Assembly (NCBI GenBank): GCA_021820785.1
Contig: JAKADE010000073.1
Span: 1 to 10,056 of the forward strand
Reading direction: 5' to 3'
Length of the DNA: 10,056 nucleotides
DNA from: Pseudomonadota bacterium
Lineage (GTDB): Bacteria; Pseudomonadota; Gammaproteobacteria; Steroidobacterales; Steroidobacteraceae
The notes beneath the pieces were generated by a model. It was not told the DNA's origin, did not search any database, and worked only from the letters and a program-made list of their open reading frames with translations. Position numbers and translations under genes: made by a program. Each line of letters starts with the position of its first letter. Within the stretch, counting starts at the first letter, position 1. Below, piece after piece: positions 6,946 to 10,056 of this stretch.

Positions 6946-8061
6946 TCATAACATGACCTGCCCGAGTGACCGTCGCAGTGACGGCAGTCCGGCGGCGCCG
7001 TAGCCGAAGCGGATCAGCGCGCCCGGGAGGCGTGAATGACTGCCGAGCTCGGCTGCGAGCTCCAGCCGGGTTGCACGGACTTCGATCGGCTCGTTGATCA
7101 CCGCCGCACGCATGTTCATTGCCGTGGCGTGCAGCAGCAGCCGCTCGCAGGCACGACCGACCTGGACCCAGTGGCGCGGCTCGCGGCCGGCCCCGATCAG
7201 CACCGCGAAGCCGCCGGATGCGCGCGCCCGTTCGGCCGCGCGCGCGCCGCTCGAGGGGCCGCAGAGCAGCCAGTCCTCCAACGATGGCCCCAGCCAGCGC
7301 GCGGCCGGGTGCGCGCCGCTGCAGCGCGTGAACAGGCCATCGCGCCGCTGCAGTGCCTCGTGCTCCGTGAAGCGGGTCCATGCCTTCAGTTCCGCCCGGA
7401 GCGACGGATCTGCTCCGCGGATCCGGTGCGCTGCCTCGAGCAACGCGGCCAGCCGCTCGATGCGTGGCCGATCGGTCACCAGCACGATGTCGACACCGAG
7501 GTCCGCACCGCAGTGCTTCAAGGGCGCAAGCTCCGCGGTGCTGGGCGAGCGTTCATCGTAAGCACCGGGCGCGCTGTGCCGTTTCGGAATCGCGTGGAAC
7601 AGGGCCGAAGGCTCGATGCGCTGCGTCGCACCCAGATCGACCTTCAGCCCGCCGCGTCCGGCCGGATGGAAGACGACCTCTCCGCGCAGACCCAATGCCC
7701 GCGCCGCGATCCCTGCGTTCTCCGCCGCGCAGCCCAGACCCATGAACAGACTCTCGTCGTCGGCGTCCGCGCAAGGCACCCGCCGCGTGAAATCCGGATG
7801 GATGAAGAGCGTCCCGTCGAGAACGTGCATCATCCACGGTTGTGCATTGCGGTGACTCGGCGCCAGGGTCGCATAACGCATCACCTCGTGGTGCAGCGCC
7901 GTGACCGGTTCCGACAGCGTCTCGATGGGACGCCAGAGGTCACGCACCGCCGCGCCATAGGCTGAGGTGCGCCCGAGCGCAGCGGCGGGATGCGCTGCGC
8001 CGCGGACTGCCGGCGCGGCAGCTGATGGTGCGCTCGAGGCGAAACCTGCTTCGACGTTCAT
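6946..8061 (-). CDS. Acg-type nitroreductase-fold flavoprotein
   Basis: This 371-residue protein resembles the Acg family of FMN-binding nitroreductase-like proteins, which in mycobacteria belong to the hypoxia/NO (DosR) response. After an Ala-rich, poorly conserved N-terminus (1-35), YGAAVRDLWRP leads to the hallmark FMN-binding segment YATLAPSHRNAQPW (63-76). The motifs MGLGCAAENAGIAARALGL (107-125), PKRHSAPGAYDERSP (159-173), a central region typical of the duplicated nitroreductase fold, and GRACERLLLHATAMNMRAAV (302-321) follow. The end, RFGYGAAGLPSLRRSLGQV, matches the family's R.GYG....P.RR.l..v signature. The reaction is unproven: some members bind FMN but lack nitroreductase activity and may store FMN. 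The ATG at 8061 has a GGAG about 9 nt upstream. The frame is open to 8424, but that part is Arg-rich and unlike protein. It lies downstream of the Dnr-like regulator on the same strand, after a 396-bp gap. Confidence 0.85.
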   Translation of the reverse strand: MNVEAGFASSAPSAAAPAVRGAAHPAAALGRTSAYGAAVRDLWRPIETLSEPVTALHHEVMRYATLAPSHRNAQPWMMHVLDGTLFIHPDFTRRVPCADADDESLFMGLGCAAENAGIAARALGLRGEVVFHPAGRGGLKVDLGATQRIEPSALFHAIPKRHSAPGAYDERSPSTAELAPLKHCGADLGVDIVLVTDRPRIERLAALLEAAHRIRGADPSLRAELKAWTRFTEHEALQRRDGLFTRCSGAHPAARWLGPSLEDWLLCGPSSGARAAERARASGGFAVLIGAGREPRHWVQVGRACERLLLHATAMNMRAAVINEPIEVRATRLELAAELGSHSRLPGALIRFGYGAAGLPSLRRSLGQVML

Positions 8062-8457
8062 TCGCGAGTGCTCCGCATGTGAACACCTCCCGCCTTCGGG
8101 CCGGTCCGCACTCGGCGGCGCGCGCTGGCCCGCCGGATCTCCTCGTTCATCTGTCGAGCACCCCGCGCGAGTGACGGAGGCGGAATCGCGCGACCGGTGC
8201 CTTCGAGCCGCTTCGGGGTACATGCCTTGCGCAGACGTCCCGGCCCGGTGTGCACCGCGTCGCCTGTTAGGACGGCGCCGATCATCTGCAATGTCAGCAC
8301 GGGCCGACATCGTGGATATCCGCAGGCGTTGCTTTGGCGCCACGTCGAGGTGACTTAATGCGCAAACACTTCGGGGTGCTCGTCGCGCCGAGGCCCTGGT
8401 GCCCGGCATGCAGCGGACCCGCAAGCTCGACCGTTCGGCAGACGCGGTCCCGTGGTC
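8062..8457. other. Intergenic region upstream of the Acg-type gene
   Basis: This 396-bp gap between two leftward genes has no convincing coding sequence. The open frames on both strands are Arg-rich and without good ribosome sites. It should contain the promoter of the Acg-type gene. I found no FNR/DNR box in it. The clearest structure is an imperfect 20-bp dyad at 8291-8310. Confidence 0.5.
8291..8310. promoter_or_regulatory. Imperfect 20-bp dyad, candidate operator
   Basis: ATGTCAGCACGGGCCGACAT reads ATGTC.GC.CG.GC.GACAT in both directions, so 16 of 20 positions are symmetric. It lies about 230 bp upstream of the Acg-type start and 148 bp beyond the dnr stop. Its role as a binding site is inferred from symmetry only. 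Confidence 0.3.
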
Positions 8458-9144
8458 CTACTGCATCGTCTGGCGCAGCCGCTCGACGTCGATGAGCGTC
8501 AGCTCATCCCCGTTCACATCGATCAGGCCCGCTTCACTCAGACTGCGCAACGTCCGCGAGAGCGTTTCGGGCGTCACCGCAAGGTGCGCCGCGATGAGGA
8601 CTTTGCGCGTGGGCAGTCTCACGGTGGCGGGACTGGAGGCCTCCGCGCCAATGAGTCCGAGCAGGTAATGCACCACACGGTAGGTGCTGTTCTGCAGCGC
8701 CAGGGTTTCGATTTCGTCCCAGTGCGCCTCGATCCGGCGGGTCATCTGCGCCATCACCGCGCGACAGGTTGCGAACGATTCCTGCAGGATGCCGAGGAAG
8801 GTTTCACGCTCGAAGGCGAGCAGTTCGGCCGCCTCGACCGCCGCGCCCGATACCGGATAGCGCGGCGCGTCCATGAACAGGATGCTCTCGGCAAAGGTCT
8901 GCGGCGGGCGGATCAGGCGCATGATCTTCTCATCGCCCTGGGCCGAGAGCCGATACAGCTTCACGCATCCGCTGCGCAGCAGGAAGAAGTGCCGGGCCCC
9001 TTCTCCATGCGCAAACAGCGCCTCGCCCGCCATCGCGCTGCGCAGCACCGCGCTCGCCAGCAGCCGCTGCTGCTGCATCTGACTCAATGCGGCGAATAAA
9101 TAGTGGTGGTGCAGTTCGCGCATCAGCGCGGCGTCGGCCTGCAT
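8458..9144 (-). CDS. dnr: Dnr-like CRP/FNR-family regulator (NO/anoxia-responsive)
   Basis: This 228-residue regulator matches the Dnr/NnrR branch of the CRP/FNR superfamily in length and pattern. The N-terminal cyclic-nucleotide-type sensor barrel (about 17-110) includes FFLLRSGCVKLYRLSAQGDEKI and TFAESILFMDAPRYPVSG. A long dimer helix (about 122-160) has RIEAHWDEIETLALQNSTYRVV, followed by a helix-turn-helix (about 181-207) with TPETLSR. Glu193, Ser196 and Arg197 give the E-x2-SR recognition signature of proteins that bind TTGAT-N4-ATCAA. The FNR-type N-terminal cysteine cluster is absent, arguing against an Fe-S oxygen sensor. In Dnr proteins NO is sensed through heme, and the HHHYLF at 12-17 parallels the HH near the N-terminus of Pseudomonas Dnr. 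The frame could start at GTG 9165, but the ATG at 9144 has GAGGAAAG in front. A matching site lies at 9249-9262, next to the divergent fdxA. Confidence 0.88.
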   Translation of the reverse strand: MQADAALMRELHHHYLFAALSQMQQQRLLASAVLRSAMAGEALFAHGEGARHFFLLRSGCVKLYRLSAQGDEKIMRLIRPPQTFAESILFMDAPRYPVSGAAVEAAELLAFERETFLGILQESFATCRAVMAQMTRRIEAHWDEIETLALQNSTYRVVHYLLGLIGAEASSPATVRLPTRKVLIAAHLAVTPETLSRTLRSLSEAGLIDVNGDELTLIDVERLRQTMQ

Positions 9145-9148
9145 GCAG

Positions 9149-9156
9149 CTTTCCTC
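9149..9156 (-). promoter_or_regulatory. Ribosome binding site fixing the Dnr-like start
   Basis: GAGGAAAG on the minus strand has its GAGGA core 7 nt before the ATG at 9144-9142. The upstream in-frame GTG at 9165-9163 has no such site, and the shorter product aligns better in length with Dnr (about 227 residues). Confidence 0.65.
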
Positions 9157-9198
9157 ACTGAGCACGCGCTGGCACGTGCAACCGGTGTGACGCTCTAC

Positions 9199-9226
9199 CC
9201 TATACCGCGCCGCACCGCCGCTTCAA
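9199..9226 (-). promoter_or_regulatory. Candidate sigma-70 promoter of the Dnr-like gene
   Basis: On the minus strand TTGAAG (9226-9221) and TATAGG (9204-9199) are separated by 16 bp. Each matches four of six consensus bases. Transcription would start near 9192, about 50 bp before the ATG. The FNR/DNR box would then be centred about 63 bp upstream, close to a class I activator position, so autoregulation is possible. Confidence 0.4.
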
Positions 9227-9248
9227 CCGCCGCGCCGGGCCGGCGCCC

Positions 9249-9262
9249 TTGATCCTCGTCAA
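9249..9262. promoter_or_regulatory. FNR/DNR box
   Basis: TTGAT-CCTC-GTCAA matches nine of ten bases of the TTGAT-N4-ATCAA consensus recognised by FNR, ANR, Dnr and NnrR proteins. The gene for a Dnr-like protein with the matching E-x2-SR helix lies 105 bp to the left. For fdxA, a class II activator site (centre at -41.5) would put the start at about 9297. TAACGT at 9286-9291, retaining T, A and final T of the -10 consensus, fits that geometry. The site probably activates fdxA and may also affect the divergent regulator gene. Confidence 0.75.
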
Positions 9263-9317
9263 GGCGGCGCCGCGGGGTGCCGCGCTAACGTGTGCACAAC
9301 GAGTCGCCCGAGGCGGC

Positions 9318-9325
9318 AAGGAGGA
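9318..9325 (+). promoter_or_regulatory. Strong ribosome binding site deciding the GTG start of fdxA
   Basis: AAGGAGGA lies 4 nt before the GTG at 9330-9332. It fixes this codon as the start, matching the N-terminus of other FdxA proteins (VVTENCIKC beginning at residue 4). Confidence 0.8.
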
Positions 9326-9329
9326 CGTC

Positions 9330-9653
9330 GTGGCCCACGTCGTGACCGAAAACTGCATCAAGTGCAAGTACACCGATTGCGTGCAAGTGTGTCCGGTGGA
9401 CTGCTTCCATGCCGGACCGAACATGCTGGTCATCGATCCCGAGGAGTGCATCGACTGCACGCTGTGCGTGGAGGAATGTCCCGCCCAGGCGATCGTCGCA
9501 CAGGAGGACCTGCCGTCCGATCAGGCGCATGTTCTCGAACTGAACCGCCAGCTCGCTCGCCGTTGGCCGGTGCTTGCGGCAAAATTCCCCGCCCCGCCGG
9601 ACGCCGAGCAGTGGGACGGCATTCCCAACAAGCTGCCGCTGCTCGAACGCTGA
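9330..9653 (+). CDS. fdxA: 7Fe-8S ferredoxin, FdxA type
   Basis: This 107-residue ferredoxin is nearly collinear with Azotobacter vinelandii ferredoxin I. It starts VAHVVTENCIKCKYTDCVQV and carries the full cysteine set. By homology Cys9, Cys17 and Cys50 hold a [3Fe-4S] cluster and Cys21, Cys40, Cys43 and Cys46 a [4Fe-4S] cluster; Cys12 and Cys25 are the conserved extra cysteines. The C-terminal extension with DAEQWDGIPNKLPLLER is also typical. It is a cytoplasmic low-potential electron carrier; its partners are not identifiable. The start is a GTG at 9330 behind a very strong AAGGAGGA (9318-9325). An in-frame TTG/ATC region upstream at 9249 falls in the promoter and is rejected. The FNR/DNR box 70-80 bp upstream suggests induction under low oxygen or NO, and the NO reductase gene follows on the same strand. 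Confidence 0.95.
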   Translation: MAHVVTENCIKCKYTDCVQVCPVDCFHAGPNMLVIDPEECIDCTLCVEECPAQAIVAQEDLPSDQAHVLELNRQLARRWPVLAAKFPAPPDAEQWDGIPNKLPLLER

Positions 9654-9696
9654 GGCGCAGCACGGCAGCTCACCGCAGAGTGCGCGTTTGTACCTA

Positions 9697-9729
9697 TTGA
9701 CCCTTCGGGACCTTCCCGGATTTTAATAT
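9697..9729 (+). promoter_or_regulatory. Candidate promoter of the NO reductase gene
   Basis: TTGACC (9697-9702) resembles a -35 element. AT-rich candidates for -10 are ATTTTA at 9720 (spacing 17), TTTAAT at 9722 (19) and TAATAT at 9724 (21); none is ideal. The region from 9720 to 9747 is the most AT-rich of the whole window. The promoter would overlap both the hairpin and the dyad at 9721-9747. Confidence 0.4.
9704..9724 (+). terminator. Probable Rho-independent terminator of fdxA
   Basis: TTCGGGA (9704-9710), loop CCT, TCCCGGA (9714-9720) form a seven-pair stem with one G-T wobble, immediately followed by TTTT (9721-9724). It lies 50 bp after the fdxA stop and just upstream of the NO reductase leader, so it may separate the two transcripts. 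The stem is short and the T-run brief, so termination may be partial. Confidence 0.5.
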
Positions 9730-9747
9730 CGTTCAACGATATATAAA
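9721..9747. promoter_or_regulatory. 27-bp dyad upstream of the NO reductase gene, candidate repressor operator
   Basis: The core ATATCGTT-C-AACGATAT (9726-9742) is a perfect palindrome with 8-bp arms around one central base. After two unmatched bases on each side, TTT (9721-9723) pairs with AAA (9745-9747). It lies 51 bp before the ATG and on top of the likely -10 region. The sequence is unlike an FNR/DNR box. The long arms with a single central base recall operators of Rrf2-type repressors such as NsrR, but the bases differ from the enterobacterial NsrR consensus, so the regulator remains unknown. Confidence 0.6.
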
Positions 9748-9798
9748 TGCCGCCGGCGAAATTGTCGGGTCTGGCGGCACCTTTCGAGGAGTTCATTC

Positions 9799-10056
9799 AT
9801 GGCAACCCAGATCACCGCGCGAACCGGCACCGGCGAAGACGCCCTCGGCAGCATCCTGAAGTGGGTGCTGCTCGCAGTTGCGGTCGTCACCTTCGGGCTG
9901 TTCGGCTGGGCGACTCGACGGACCTACCAGCTGGCGCCGCCGACACCCGCGCGATTCAGCGCCCCCGGTGGCGCGACCCTCATGACGGCCCGCGACATCG
10001 AGCAGGGCAAGGCCGGCTTTCAACGGGCCGATCTGATGGACTACGGCAGTCTCTAC
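9799..10056 (+). CDS. norB: Quinol-dependent nitric oxide reductase (qNOR), N-terminal part (runs off the window)
   Basis: The first 86 codons of a qNOR-type NorB (also called NorZ) are present. This membrane enzyme of about 750 residues reduces two NO to N2O using quinol. Visible are a short polar N-terminus, TM1 at about 19-38 (ILKWVLLAVAVVTFGLFGWA), and then the start of the large periplasmic domain fused ahead of the catalytic core in qNORs: RTYQLAPPTPARF, LMTARDIEQGKAGFQRADLM and DYGSLY. That pattern matches the W.T...Y..APP.P, L.TA.DI..G and LMD.GS motifs of this family. The catalytic histidines lie beyond the window end. GAGGAG (9786-9791) is 7 nt before the ATG. It follows fdxA on the same strand by 145 bp but has its own apparent control region. 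A respiratory (denitrifying) or NO-detoxifying role cannot be separated here. Confidence 0.88.
   Translation, partial: MATQITARTGTGEDALGSILKWVLLAVAVVTFGLFGWATRRTYQLAPPTPARFSAPGGATLMTARDIEQGKAGFQRADLMDYGSLY

Noticed and set aside
8058..8300. 80-codon minus-strand frame overlapping the Acg-type start by 4 nt
   Set aside because: The ATGA overlap is suggestive, but the product is Arg-rich and featureless and there is no convincing ribosome site.
9145..9165. GTG start at 9165 for the Dnr-like regulator
   Set aside because: It adds seven residues not found in Dnr proteins and has no ribosome site. The GAGGAAAG site itself lies within this stretch and serves the ATG at 9144.
9654..9798. FNR/DNR box directly before the NO reductase gene
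   Set aside because: TTGAC at 9697 looks like a half-site, but the partner half is CGGGA rather than ATCAA, so no box is present.

Overview
The window is high-GC, densely coded bacterial chromosome. The gene families (an RND efflux adaptor and permease with a divergent LysR regulator, a Dnr-type CRP/FNR regulator, an FdxA-type 7Fe-8S ferredoxin, a quinol NO reductase) and the many lipobox-bearing lipoproteins point to a Gram-negative proteobacterium. A gammaproteobacterium is most likely, but the genus cannot be read from this sequence. I saw no RNA genes, insertion sequences, CRISPR arrays or clear phage genes.

Left part (1-3023). A tripartite RND multidrug efflux operon runs leftward: a lipoprotein membrane-fusion adaptor (261-1505) overlaps by 4 nt the start of an inner-membrane pump gene (1-264) that leaves the window. 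A 618-bp intergenic region with several repeated and palindromic short elements separates it from a divergent LysR-type regulator (2124-3023). This is the usual layout of LysR-controlled MexEF/OqxAB-like pumps.

Middle (3024-6945). A 327-bp gap precedes an exported DUF4097-type protein built of 18-residue GGD repeats (3351-4277) and a lipoprotein alpha/beta-hydrolase esterase (4365-6011), both rightward. A short convergent gap with hairpin potential follows. Then come a leftward small Sel1-repeat lipoprotein (6053-6649) and a leftward 30-codon single-pass membrane microprotein (6813-6905).

Right part (6946-10056). This looks like a nitric-oxide/low-oxygen response block: an Acg-type nitroreductase-fold flavoprotein (6946-8061, leftward), a Dnr-like CRP/FNR regulator (8458-9144, leftward), a divergent 7Fe-8S ferredoxin fdxA (9330-9653, rightward), and the beginning of a quinol-dependent NO reductase (9799 to the end, rightward). 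A near-perfect FNR/DNR box (9249-9262) lies between the regulator and the ferredoxin. The NO reductase has a different control region: a terminator-like hairpin followed at once by a 27-bp dyad that does not resemble the FNR/DNR box. This suggests a second regulator, perhaps of the NsrR/Rrf2 type. The likely logic is that the Dnr-like protein senses NO or anoxia and switches on the ferredoxin (and possibly itself), while the NO reductase removes NO in the membrane under separate or additional control.
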